A stretch of DNA of 64,000 nucleotides from Parasalinivibrio latis (GTDB lineage: Bacteria; Pseudomonadota; Gammaproteobacteria; Enterobacterales; Vibrionaceae), in the NCBI RefSeq assembly GCF_036825535.1, contig NZ_CP098812.1, forward strand, positions 682,001 to 746,000. Direction: 5' to 3'. A program made the position numbers and the translations under genes. Shown one piece after another: positions 50,733 through 59,329 of this stretch. Numbering within the stretch: position 1 is the stretch's first letter; every line of letters begins with the position of its first letter. The notes under the pieces are model-generated. The model did no database searches. It saw nothing but the letters and a program-made list of their open reading frames with translations, and was not told where the DNA came from.

Positions 50733-52961
50733 TTAGATATTTTGGGGGCGATCGGGCTCTGCCTGTTTGGGATGTGGCCTGCTGCTCTCCAACCAGGTAT
50801 TAACCATTATCGAGCCTGAACTGAGCAACATGGCACCAATGGCAAGTAAGGGAGAAACGATACCTGACGCTGCCACCGGCAAGGCGATGAAGTTGTAAAC
50901 CAGGGCAAAGGTGAGGTTGCGCCGTACCAGTGAACGAAATTGCCCGGCCAGTCCCAGAACGGAGGGGAGAGGGGTAAGCCCTGGTACCAGGATAACGGCA
51001 TCGGCACAGGACTGAGTCAGTTTGGCGGCTTTGTCGCACGTTATGCCGAAATCTGACTGGGTCAGGGCCAGGTTATCATTCAGGCCATCACCGATAAAAA
51101 TTACCGGACCTTCAGTCTGGTAACGTTTGACCAGCCCCTGCTTGTCCTCCGGCAGGCACTCGCTGAAGACTGTTATCCCCCCCAATTTGTCTGAAACCTG
51201 CTCGCAAACTTCCGGTTTATCGCCGCTGAGCATCGCCAGTCCGTATCGGCTGGTACGGAGCCCGGCGATGACTTCGGGTGTCTCTTTTCTAAGCGGATCT
51301 GCAATTTCGATAAACCCTGTGTAACGCCCGTGGCAGGCGATATAGCAACCAGAGGTTGAATAACCCGGCACATCACGGACACCAAGCTCCATAAGGAATT
51401 GCCGGGTGCCCATTGCCAACTGGGCTTGCCCGTCTGGACCGGACCAGATGATCCCCTTGCCGCCGGTTTCTTCAGTCTTCCCCGTCCCGGACAGCTCCCG
51501 GTGGTACCGGGAAAGTTGTGGAGGGGAAACGGACCGGGCATGCCTGAGTATTGCGTCAGCGTACAGGTGCGGGGTGTATCCGGCCAGGGCAGCAGCCTGG
51601 CTCAACAGGTCTCCGGACAGCACGTTCCGGGCCGGGAAAAGGTTTTTGACCTGTGGCGAACCTTTGGTCAGGGTGCCGGTTTTATCTAACAGGATATGTC
51701 CGGCAGATCCCGCGTTGTACAGTGCCCAGACGTTGTTGAGCAGGATCCCGCTTTTCAGGGCCCTGTCCTGAATGGCCTGGGATGCCAGCGGAATGGCGAG
51801 TGTCAAGGCACACGGGCAGGCTATGACCAGCATGGCCAGCGCGCGCTTGGCAATTTCACTGACCGGTTCACCGTTAACCAGCAGGATGACGGAAGATAAC
51901 ACTGTCAGGATAATGATGAGGTTTGAAAAGTAAGCGGCAGTTTTGTCCGCGAGTTTCTGTGCATGGGGCTTCTCTGCCCGGTTTGACAGCACTTCAAGCA
52001 ACTGGAGGTCAGCAGAGGTTTCCCCGCTGGTTTTCAGTACTACCAGTTCGATAGCATTGCCGATATTCAGGCAGCCGGCTTTCAGCACCTCTCCGCGGGA
52101 AACGGTAACCGGTGCGCTTTCCCCCGTAGTCATACTGATATCCAGCAGTGCCTCCGGGGTATCCAGGACGCCGTCGATATAGATACGGTCTCCCCGGTAC
52201 AGCCGTATCCGGTCGCCGGCTTTGAGGGCTGGCACCGAGACAAGGTCAGTAAATCCGCTGGCATCTATGCGCTCAGCCAACGGGTCACTCCCAATGATTT
52301 CCCCAAGGTTGTTCAGGCTGGATGCCTTGATTTGGGCATCGATATATTTGCCGCCAAGCTGGATAAACATCAGCATGGCAGCTGTATCAAAATAAACATT
52401 TTCACTGCCCTGCCACCAGAAAAAGCAGGAGATAACAAAAGCGGACCAGGAGCCGGTCAGCACCATGGCATCAAGGTTAAAACGACCGTGCCGGAGCGCT
52501 TGCCAGGCCATCTTCTGGATATGAAGTGAAAGCAGCCACACTACAGGAATGGAGAAAATCCCAGAGACCAGAGTGAGGGTTTGGAAAACCGTTGTGCCGA
52601 TATCATCCGGTGAATTGAGATAGGTGATAACGGCCGCCAGCATCGACCACATGGTAAAAATCGCAGCCAGGATAAGCGTGCCTCCCAGCCTGCGGTTTTG
52701 CCTGTGCAGGGCGTCACGGCGCGCGTCAATCCCTTCGGTGGAAAGCCGGTACCCGGCTCTGCTGGCGTGGCGCACCAGGTCATGCAATACCCGGCTGTCA
52801 TTATCCGTATCCACCAGGGCATAACTGCCCTCAAAATTCACCCGGGCTTTGCGCACCCCGGGTACTTCAGAAAGTCGCTCGGAAAGGAAACGCGCACAGC
52901 TGGCGCAGGTCATCCCTGTTACCCAGAATACCTGTCGTGTTGCCGCCTGTGCGCGTTCCAC
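50733..52961 (-). CDS. ccoI: CcoI/FixI-type copper-transporting P-type ATPase
   Basis: 742 residues. An N-terminal heavy-metal-associated domain carries GMTCASC (Cys19, Cys22). The membrane P1B ATPase has TTGES (about 276), ACPCAL (the CPC ion-binding motif), DKTGT (phosphorylated aspartate) and GDGLND. CcoI pumps copper for insertion into CuB of cbb3 oxidases, which fits its place as the last gene of this cluster. GTG start with GAGGG 7 bases upstream, 14 bases after the cytochrome gene. Confidence 0.92.
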   Translation of the reverse strand: MERAQAATRQVFWVTGMTCASCARFLSERLSEVPGVRKARVNFEGSYALVDTDNDSRVLHDLVRHASRAGYRLSTEGIDARRDALHRQNRRLGGTLILAAIFTMWSMLAAVITYLNSPDDIGTTVFQTLTLVSGIFSIPVVWLLSLHIQKMAWQALRHGRFNLDAMVLTGSWSAFVISCFFWWQGSENVYFDTAAMLMFIQLGGKYIDAQIKASSLNNLGEIIGSDPLAERIDASGFTDLVSVPALKAGDRIRLYRGDRIYIDGVLDTPEALLDISMTTGESAPVTVSRGEVLKAGCLNIGNAIELVVLKTSGETSADLQLLEVLSNRAEKPHAQKLADKTAAYFSNLIIILTVLSSVILLVNGEPVSEIAKRALAMLVIACPCALTLAIPLASQAIQDRALKSGILLNNVWALYNAGSAGHILLDKTGTLTKGSPQVKNLFPARNVLSGDLLSQAAALAGYTPHLYADAILRHARSVSPPQLSRYHRELSGTGKTEETGGKGIIWSGPDGQAQLAMGTRQFLMELGVRDVPGYSTSGCYIACHGRYTGFIEIADPLRKETPEVIAGLRTSRYGLAMLSGDKPEVCEQVSDKLGGITVFSECLPEDKQGLVKRYQTEGPVIFIGDGLNDNLALTQSDFGITCDKAAKLTQSCADAVILVPGLTPLPSVLGLAGQFRSLVRRNLTFALVYNFIALPVAASGIVSPLLAIGAMLLSSGSIMVNTWLESSRPHPKQAEPDRPQNI

Positions 52962-52975
52962 CAGCGTTCCCTCTC

Positions 52976-53638
52976 TTACTTCAGGGCAGTGCCAAAGGCA
53001 CTGTTGATGTCATCACCCCCGGCAAAGGTTGAAGAGCGTGCATCCCTTGCCTGTTTTGCATCTGCCAGCGTGGCTTCAGAGGCTTTGTTTGACCAGCTTG
53101 TCCGTATGTAATTGACCACTGCTGCAGCTTCATTGTCTGAAAGGCTGGAAGCAAAGGCCGGCATGGACCCGCTGTACTTGGTTCCGTTGACCATAATCGA
53201 ACCCTTGATGCCGTGGAGGACAATCTGGAGCGGGATATCGATGTTATCCGTGGTGACCCACTGGGATCCGTCGAGCGGCGGGAACACACCGGGCAGCCCT
53301 TTACCGGTGGCCTGGTGGCATGCAGCACACTTCCCGGCATAAACAGATTTACCGTTTGCGGTCACCGCGCCACCCGCACCCTCACCGCCCCCGGAAGGGG
53401 AGGCTGCCGGGGTTTCCTTGGCAGGTGCCGGTGCGGGGGCAGACGCCGGTTCCTGCTGGACAGTACCGTAGTTCACCGCACGGGCTGAGACTTTATCCTC
53501 AATGTAAAGGCTGACATTGAAGATATACATGGCACCCCAGACAACCAGGGAGGCTATCAACAGGATGATGACCAGCGGTACCGGGTTGTTCTGTTCGCTG
53601 GGTTCCCCGAGTTCATTGAATTGTGGCAGTTGGTTCAT
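52976..53638 (-). CDS. Membrane-anchored monoheme cytochrome c (CcoP-position subunit)
   Basis: 220 residues: one N-terminal membrane helix (about 20-42), a Pro/Ala-rich linker (60-90) and a single class I cytochrome c domain. Heme site CAACH at 104-108, axial methionine likely in GSMPAF (159). It occupies the position of CcoP downstream of CcoN/CcoO, but usual CcoP has about 300 residues and two hemes, so this is a reduced version. Its start overlaps the CcoO-like stop (TAATG), implying tight coupling and equal expression. Likely electron donor to the oxidase core. Confidence 0.88.
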   Translation of the reverse strand: MNQLPQFNELGEPSEQNNPVPLVIILLIASLVVWGAMYIFNVSLYIEDKVSARAVNYGTVQQEPASAPAPAPAKETPAASPSGGGEGAGGAVTANGKSVYAGKCAACHQATGKGLPGVFPPLDGSQWVTTDNIDIPLQIVLHGIKGSIMVNGTKYSGSMPAFASSLSDNEAAAVVNYIRTSWSNKASEATLADAKQARDARSSTFAGGDDINSAFGTALK

Positions 53639-54222
53639 TATTTAAGCTCCTTCTCCAGGGGGTAATCGCGTTTGAGTGACTTGAGGTAAGCCACAAGATC
53701 CAGGGCTTCCTGCGTGGCGACAACCGTCTTGCCGTCCGGCGCAAATTGTGGCGGCAGGCTGACTGTCACATCGTCGTCTTTGGCTTCGTTTACCTCTTCA
53801 AACAGGAACGGGTAGCCTGGCATGATGCTGTCCGCGACCACCGCCCTTGGCTGGTAAAGGTGGATCAGGTGCCAGGTGTCACTCGGCTGGCGGACACCGA
53901 CATTGATCAGGTCAGGCCCGGTACGCATGGTGCCGAGCAGGTGAGGGTTGTCGTAATAGTAGTCACCGGATACAGACGGGCGGCCCCAGCCGCGGGCTTC
54001 ATCGGTTGACCAGATATTGTCCCTTACCTGTTGGGAGTGACAGTACAGGCAGCCGTTGGCAATGTAGACATCACGGCCTCGCATTTCCTGCTTGGTATAG
54101 GGCTTGAGCCCTTTGGGCGGTGGATCCCCTGCAACGTTTACCGAGGGGATCATCACCAGGATGATAAAGGCCAGGAGCAGTATGGTCAGAGCTCCAGCCA
54201 TGATGGCGACGGCGCGGTTCAT
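53638..54222 (-). CDS. ccoO: cbb3-type oxidase monoheme subunit II (CcoO-like)
   Basis: 194 residues. N-terminal membrane anchor (about 8-28), then a cytochrome c domain with heme site CLYCHSQQVR (Cys58, Cys61, His62), a phrase diagnostic of CcoO. The later IMPGYPFLF segment carries the axial methionine. Length is normal for CcoO. It overlaps the subunit I gene by ATGA and the next gene by TAATG, so the three subunits are made in register. Confidence 0.92.
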   Translation of the reverse strand: MNRAVAIMAGALTILLLAFIILVMIPSVNVAGDPPPKGLKPYTKQEMRGRDVYIANGCLYCHSQQVRDNIWSTDEARGWGRPSVSGDYYYDNPHLLGTMRTGPDLINVGVRQPSDTWHLIHLYQPRAVVADSIMPGYPFLFEEVNEAKDDDVTVSLPPQFAPDGKTVVATQEALDLVAYLKSLKRDYPLEKELK

Positions 54223-55841
54223 GATGTCACCTCCTGACTTTGCGGCCTTGGCACATTGGAAGACTTCAAGCGTTTAACATGGCGAAGATGGATATAGAGA
54301 TGGTAGGCAATCACAAGATGGCCGAAGGTCATCAGGGTACCGCCGACACTCCGCCATTCGAGGTATGGCAGGCTCACTGCAGTGGACTCACCGAACGGGA
54401 TGTTCGGATCCTGCAATGCCAGTCCCTGGACGATACCGCCAATGGTGAGGAAAACGATGTAAATCAGCATCCCGATAAACACCAGCCAGAAGTGGAGGCT
54501 GATGAGCTTCGGGCGAACCCAGTTCACGCCGGTTGCCCGTGGGACAACAAAGTAAATGGCACCGAACAGGATCATGGTGAAGAAGCTGTAAAGGCCAAGG
54601 TGTGCGTGGGCTACCGTGTAGTGGGTGAAATGCACCAGATAGTTCATGGCACGGACGGCTTCAAGTGAACCCTGCACGGAGGAGAGCAGGTAACACACCG
54701 CGCCTATCAGGATAAAGCGCAGGGTGAAGGAGCTCTTCATGATCCCGAAGTTCTTCCGGGTAATGGTGAACATATTGAAGGTAAATGCCGCCACCGGAAC
54801 AATCATCATCACGCTCTGGACGATAGACAGGGTTTGCAGCCAGTAAGGCACCGGCCCGCCAATCAGGTGGTGGACACCGACCTGGCTGTAGAACAGGGCC
54901 AGCGACCAGAAGCCAATCAGCGACAAGCGGTAAGAGTGTACCGGTACCCCGAGAATTTTCGGGATAAAGTAATAGGCAGTACCAACGGCAATCGGTGTGA
55001 CCCAAAGCCCCAGCACGTTATGGCCGAACCACCAGTTGAGGATGGCCTGCTCTGCCCCGTAGAAAAGCCCTGGCATGTTGCCCATCAGGAACAGCAGCGG
55101 GAACCACACCAGCGCCGCACTGAAATACCAGCCGGAAACATAGATGTGCCCGGCCTTTTTGTTCAGCAGGGTCAGGAACAGGGGAACTGCCGCCAGCCCG
55201 CCTCCGATGACAAAGAGGATGTCTGTCGTCCACGGGATTTCAAGGAACTCCTTGCCGTCGGTCATGCCAAGCAGGAGCTGGGTCAGGCCGATAGCCAGGG
55301 CCAGATTCCATACCGCTGCACTGGCAACCGCATATTTACTGCCGACCAACGGGGTTTTCAGGATCCGGGGCAACAGCCACAGTACTATCCCGATACCGGC
55401 CATTGACCCCCAGCCGTACGCAACGGCATTGAGGTGAACCGGGCGTACCCTGCCGAATGTCAGCTCGGCGGCACCGGTCCAAAGATCCGGCATATGGAGT
55501 TTCACTGATGCCAGGAGCCCGGCAATAGAGCCTATCACCAGCCAGAACAGTGCAGATGAAATAAACGCCAGCACCGGGAGACGGGAAGAGGTGTCGAACA
55601 AAATTCGTTCCCGGATATCTTCGCTGCTGCGAAGATCGTCAGCTTTGCTGATCGCTGATGTCGTTTTGTCGTCAAGGGCGGGATCTTCCACCCGGCCAAG
55701 TTCCCCTTCGTCGAAAATCACATCGGCGCGAGGGGTATGGTCTTCCTGGCTTTCACTGCCTATTGACCAGATAAAGGCGTACAGGGCGCAGACTGAAATC
55801 AGAAAGCACGCTGAGACGAAAAATGCCATTGCCAGTCCCAT
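54219..55841 (-). CDS. ccoN: Divergent cbb3-type (C-family) heme-copper oxidase subunit I
   Basis: 540 residues, about twelve membrane helices plus an N-terminal extension of about 85 residues. Heme/copper ligands visible: His136 (GRVRPVH), His274 (FGHN), His324-His325 (GVHH), and His412/His414 (AHAH). Tyr318, six residues before the HH pair, is in the place of the cross-linked tyrosine of cbb3 oxidases, which supports O2 reduction. The STFEG glutamate of CcoN is replaced by SVQG (Gln390). The first 55 residues (helix, FIWS..., then VIFDEGELG) recall CcoS, a separate assembly protein in ordinary clusters. RBS AGGAG. Confidence 0.88.
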   Translation of the reverse strand: MGLAMAFFVSACFLISVCALYAFIWSIGSESQEDHTPRADVIFDEGELGRVEDPALDDKTTSAISKADDLRSSEDIRERILFDTSSRLPVLAFISSALFWLVIGSIAGLLASVKLHMPDLWTGAAELTFGRVRPVHLNAVAYGWGSMAGIGIVLWLLPRILKTPLVGSKYAVASAAVWNLALAIGLTQLLLGMTDGKEFLEIPWTTDILFVIGGGLAAVPLFLTLLNKKAGHIYVSGWYFSAALVWFPLLFLMGNMPGLFYGAEQAILNWWFGHNVLGLWVTPIAVGTAYYFIPKILGVPVHSYRLSLIGFWSLALFYSQVGVHHLIGGPVPYWLQTLSIVQSVMMIVPVAAFTFNMFTITRKNFGIMKSSFTLRFILIGAVCYLLSSVQGSLEAVRAMNYLVHFTHYTVAHAHLGLYSFFTMILFGAIYFVVPRATGVNWVRPKLISLHFWLVFIGMLIYIVFLTIGGIVQGLALQDPNIPFGESTAVSLPYLEWRSVGGTLMTFGHLVIAYHLYIHLRHVKRLKSSNVPRPQSQEVTS

Positions 55842-55842
55842 A

Positions 55843-55932
55843 TCATTTCTCCTCTTTCACAGGGGAGGAAAATGGGGCAGCGAAGGGCTTCGGGCGCCGC
55901 AGACCGGGCCCGCTCCATAGAATACTGCTCAT
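55843..55932 (-). CDS. Possible 29-residue small ORF in front of the oxidase subunit I gene
   Basis: An ATG preceded by AGGG opens a 29-codon frame (begins MSSILWSGPG, ends SPVKEEK) that closes 2 bases before the subunit I ATG, across its RBS. Position suggests translational coupling or a leader peptide. It has no membrane helix and no family I know. It could also be chance. Confidence 0.3.
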   Translation of the reverse strand: MSSILWSGPGLRRPKPFAAPFSSPVKEEK

Positions 55933-56023
55933 ACTCAATCCCTAAGTTTTTATTGGGTAGGGGCGACTGGGCTTGGTAAAGGGCTAAACCCTGCCGCCGG
56001 TTTTTATGTTTGATTCATCGCGG

Positions 56024-57175
56024 TCAGTGGTGCCCTGCGTGGTCATCACCCCCGTGGTTTCCACTTCCGTTATCCATCCCCTTCATGCCCGCAGGTTTGC
56101 GAGGCTGGACTTCGGCAATAATTTCCACATCACCAGCGTTGGCAAAATGGAGGGTCAATGGCACCTGGGTGCCGGCTTTTGTAAGTTCCCCCCACAGCAT
56201 CAGGTGAAGTCCCATATGGGTAAATTCCACTTTGCTTTGTGCCGGGATCCCAAGGCTGGACAGAGGAATCATCCTGGCCATACCGTCTTTGACCAGGGTC
56301 TGGTGTACCTCAATCCTTTCTACTTTCGGGGAGCTTATGCCCATCAGCACATCACCGCTGTCGCCCATATTGTGGATAAAGCCAAACCCGCCGGTGGGTG
56401 ACTTCGCGGTAGTGCCCGCGGTGACAGTAAATGCGATATGCATGGCATTGGTTTTGTGCTCGTCCGGGTCTTCCGGCAGTGCATTCGCTACCTGAGAGGC
56501 TTCCGGCTCACCGGTTTCCCAAATCAGGCTTTGCAGGGCTCGGACGGTGTCAGCCGCCGGGGTGCCGGTATAGGAGAGCGTCCGGGTTTCACCTCGTTTG
56601 TCGATGAGGTAAATCGCAACAGAGTGGTTGTAAAGGCGTCCGGAGTCCTTGCCCTCGACACCCTCTTTCTGGTGCACCTTGCGGACGTATTTGGTATCGA
56701 CATCCATATCGGTCAGTGGGCTGTAGCGGGTACGGAAAAGGTTGACGATATGGTCAATCTTTTCCCGGTTGCCGGTCACGCCAATAAAGTCCCGGTTGAA
56801 ATGCCCGAGGAAGGCATTCATTTGCCTGACGGTATCGTATTCCGGGTCAACGGTGACAAAGAGTACCTGGGTCGCCTGCTGTTCTTCCCGGCTTAACTGG
56901 TTGTAGACACTGTTGAGGTAGCCCAGTGTCAGCGGGCAGACATCAGCGCAGTTGGTATAGCCAAACGCCAGCATGACCGCTTTTCCCCTGAATTGTTCCA
57001 GGGATACGGGCTTTCCGTTTGATCCCTGAGCCGTAAAATCACCGCCAATGCCGCTTAGTACCGGAAGCGGGTCTGAACTGCCTCTTGCCTGTGGGGAGAG
57101 CCACAGTGCGGCAACCAACAGCATTGCCAGTGTGATTATTCTGGTGGGCTGGAAAAAATAAAAAGGTGTCAGCAT
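56024..57175 (-). CDS. SCO1/SenC-PCuAC fusion, periplasmic copper chaperone
   Basis: 383 residues from the ATG at 57175 (GGAG upstream). An N-terminal signal anchor (about 10-30) precedes a SCO1/SenC thioredoxin-like domain with NCADVC (Cys76, Cys80) and the copper-binding histidine in YNHSV (about 163). The C-terminal PCuAC domain (about 235-355) has the HNM...GDVLMGISSP...EVHQT...THMGLHLM metal pattern. A His/Asp-rich tail (HGGDDHAGHH) follows. SCO and PCuAC normally are separate proteins that deliver copper to oxidase centres. Here they are one polypeptide, sitting between the nitrite reductase and oxidase genes. Confidence 0.9.
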   Translation of the reverse strand: MLTPFYFFQPTRIITLAMLLVAALWLSPQARGSSDPLPVLSGIGGDFTAQGSNGKPVSLEQFRGKAVMLAFGYTNCADVCPLTLGYLNSVYNQLSREEQQATQVLFVTVDPEYDTVRQMNAFLGHFNRDFIGVTGNREKIDHIVNLFRTRYSPLTDMDVDTKYVRKVHQKEGVEGKDSGRLYNHSVAIYLIDKRGETRTLSYTGTPAADTVRALQSLIWETGEPEASQVANALPEDPDEHKTNAMHIAFTVTAGTTAKSPTGGFGFIHNMGDSGDVLMGISSPKVERIEVHQTLVKDGMARMIPLSSLGIPAQSKVEFTHMGLHLMLWGELTKAGTQVPLTLHFANAGDVEIIAEVQPRKPAGMKGMDNGSGNHGGDDHAGHH

Positions 57176-58032
57176 AAAAGTTTCTCCCAAGGGGCAGCAT
57201 TGGGCAGAAGAATGTCTTCATTCACAGCCAGGATGTTTAACGTATTGGTTTGCGCCAGGCCGGCAGTGTCGACCAGCAAGGTGTGACGGAATGCCGCAAG
57301 GGTATAGCGGCCGTCGGGCCTTATTCCCTTCCATTCCAGAGACACGTCGACTTCCATCTGTCCGTTGTTTTTGGCCTGGTGGCTGACTTTGCGCAGCATC
57401 CACCCGGTATCACCCAGCTGGTTTCGCGTTCTGGCAATAATCTGGCTGACACCACCATTCATCCTGAGTTTTGGGACATTGCTGTTTACGTCCAGACGGT
57501 TTATTTCCGACAGCCACAGGTACGCGACAAGCCGGGCGGTATAGCCATCCTTTTGTGTTGCAACCACTTGTTCCGGGGTATCCAGCGTCACCGCGGGAGC
57601 CTTGCGTTCAACACCGGTTATTTCCATGGCGGAACTGCCGGGGTTGAAAACAAAAGCGTCTTCAAGCCTCTGGGCTTTGCCGTCTACCCGTGCGTTCAGG
57701 GCCACACACATATGTATGCCGCCATTGCTGTTTTGGTGAATGTCTGCCGAGGCGATATCCAGCGCAGTCATGCCCGACGGATAAACCACAGGTATATCCT
57801 GTGCCGGTGAGCCGGATGTCAGTACGCGCCTGTACCAGTCACTGGTAAGGACACCTACCTGGTTGATCACTGTTGCCTGCCGGATCCTGTCCATGTCGCG
57901 GATATTCTCGTTCCAGTGGTTACTCGGCGGACACAGCCGGGCTTGACCGGATTGAGCAGGTGCCGCCATCAGCATGAAAATCAGGCTGACGGCGGCGGTG
58001 CCATGCAGACAAGAAAACCTGTCTTTTGTCAT
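57169..58032 (-). CDS. Uncharacterised periplasmic protein between nirK and the SCO-PCuAC gene
   Basis: 287 residues with a cleavable Sec-type signal peptide (about 1-30, SLIFMLMAAPAQSGQA). I do not recognise a domain. The mature protein begins with RLCPPSNHWNENIRDMDRIRQATV and has two early cysteines (Cys33 region and the MCVAL segment) and scattered Trp/His. No CxxC or heme motif is present. It ends over the start of the SCO-PCuAC gene (7-base overlap) and begins 9 bases after nirK. It is therefore an integral member of the operon, perhaps an assembly or electron-transfer factor. Confidence 0.8.
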   Translation of the reverse strand: MTKDRFSCLHGTAAVSLIFMLMAAPAQSGQARLCPPSNHWNENIRDMDRIRQATVINQVGVLTSDWYRRVLTSGSPAQDIPVVYPSGMTALDIASADIHQNSNGGIHMCVALNARVDGKAQRLEDAFVFNPGSSAMEITGVERKAPAVTLDTPEQVVATQKDGYTARLVAYLWLSEINRLDVNSNVPKLRMNGGVSQIIARTRNQLGDTGWMLRKVSHQAKNNGQMEVDVSLEWKGIRPDGRYTLAAFRHTLLVDTAGLAQTNTLNILAVNEDILLPNAAPWEKLLC

Positions 58033-58041
58033 GGCTATTCC

Positions 58042-59208
58042 TTACCCGAGTGGAGAGGGTTCCTGAACCTGTTTCATCAGGTCGTTGTTCCATTCCCCGG
58101 AGACGGAGATATGCCCGGCCGCACCCAGCATGATTGCTTCGATGAGGTTGTGGTTTACGTAGGCATAAATCCCCGGTTGCAGGAAGGTGTACAGGGCGGC
58201 TGACGCTTCACCACCGAACACCGGCCAGGTTTCCAGGTTGGTTGCCGGGGTATCGTTGAACGAGCCGCCATGCCAGACCAGGTCGCCGTGACCACCGATG
58301 ATGTGGATACGGGAATCGCGGTTAGCCTGTGAGTGGATAAAGAGTACGGTTTCACCGACTTTCGCCTGGAGGGCATGTTCACCCGTCAGCGCGCCAACCT
58401 TGCCGTTAAAGACAATGTGGCTCGGGGTAAGGGTTCTCATCACCTCCAGGGTTTCGCCCATGGCTTCACCCGGTGAACCGAATCGCTTGTAGCCGCCTTT
58501 GCCGTCAGATGGGAGATAGAGGTCCATCTCGCCGACGTAGTAGCAGCGGTCGTATTTTACAGGATTGCCTTTTTGATCTTTCAGGCCATCACGCGGCAGT
58601 ACCATAACGGCACCGTTCATACCGGCGACGACGTGGTAAGGGATCATCATTCCACCGGGAGCGCAGTGGTAGATAAATGTCCCGGCCTTGGTTGCTTTCC
58701 AGCGCAGTTTGACCTGCTCGCCTGGCGCAACGTTGGTCAGCTCACCGCCACCCAGTGCTCCGGTAGATGCATGGAAGTCGATGTTATGGACCATGGTGTT
58801 GGTAGCCGGGTTTTTCAGGGTCAGCTCAACATAGTCACCTTCATGGCAGATGATGAGCGGGCCGGGCATAGAGCCATTGAACGTCATCGCCTGCATGTAC
58901 ACGCCATCGGCGACTTCCATTTCCTGCTCAACCACAGTCAGCTCAACCTCAATGAGCTTCGGGCCGCCCTTGGCAACCTGGTCGTGCTCCGGAACGAATG
59001 GCGGGGCAACGAGTTTTTGCTTAACCCTTGGCAGTTCCTCTGCCTGGGTCTTGGTGCCGACGGTGAACCCTTCAAGACCCCCGGATGTTGCCTGGGCGCC
59101 CTTGGCTACGAGGTAGCCCCCTGCCACCAGAGAGGTGGCTGCAACTTTCAGGAAGTTGCGTCTTTCCAGTGTCCCTTCTTCTTGCTTGATTAAGTCCGTT
59201 TTTTTCAT
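58042..59208 (-). CDS. nirK: Copper-containing nitrite reductase NirK
   Basis: Reduces nitrite to NO in the periplasm. 388 residues; twin-arginine signal ERRNFLKVAA at about residues 15-24. Two cupredoxin domains. Type 1 Cu ligands His141, Cys182, His192 and Met197; type 2 Cu ligands His146, His181 and His353. The catalytic Asp144 and His302 are also in place (motifs HNIDFHASTGALGGG, HCAPGGMMIPYHVVAGM, IGGHGDLVWH, VNHNLIEA). All ligands are intact. First gene of a seven-gene leftward operon and divergent from norR. Confidence 0.96.
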   Translation of the reverse strand: MKKTDLIKQEEGTLERRNFLKVAATSLVAGGYLVAKGAQATSGGLEGFTVGTKTQAEELPRVKQKLVAPPFVPEHDQVAKGGPKLIEVELTVVEQEMEVADGVYMQAMTFNGSMPGPLIICHEGDYVELTLKNPATNTMVHNIDFHASTGALGGGELTNVAPGEQVKLRWKATKAGTFIYHCAPGGMMIPYHVVAGMNGAVMVLPRDGLKDQKGNPVKYDRCYYVGEMDLYLPSDGKGGYKRFGSPGEAMGETLEVMRTLTPSHIVFNGKVGALTGEHALQAKVGETVLFIHSQANRDSRIHIIGGHGDLVWHGGSFNDTPATNLETWPVFGGEASAALYTFLQPGIYAYVNHNLIEAIMLGAAGHISVSGEWNNDLMKQVQEPSPLG

Positions 59209-59248
59209 GTTGGTACCTTACTTGATTGTGAACCTCACTACACGCAAG

Positions 59249-59262
59249 GCAACCCAGTGCCA
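59249..59262 (-). promoter_or_regulatory. Sigma-54-like promoter of nirK (imperfect spacing)
   Basis: On the minus strand TGGCAC and TTGC are present, but the GG-to-GC distance is 9 bases where the sigma-54 consensus has 10. It lies about 40 bases upstream of the nirK ATG and 70-100 bases from the NorR-type palindromes, the normal enhancer geometry. Activity is uncertain because of the spacing. Confidence 0.45.
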
Positions 59263-59329
59263 GAAATGTACCAAGATATTTAATCCCTTATAAAACAATC
59301 GGATGTGATAATTGGATGAAATTGAAGTG

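Noticed and set aside
54219..55841. Subunit I as a NorB-type nitric oxide reductase
   Set aside because: The cross-linking tyrosine and the CcoO partner with CLYCHSQQVR favour a cbb3 oxidase; NorB lacks the tyrosine and pairs with NorC. NO reduction remains possible but is not shown.
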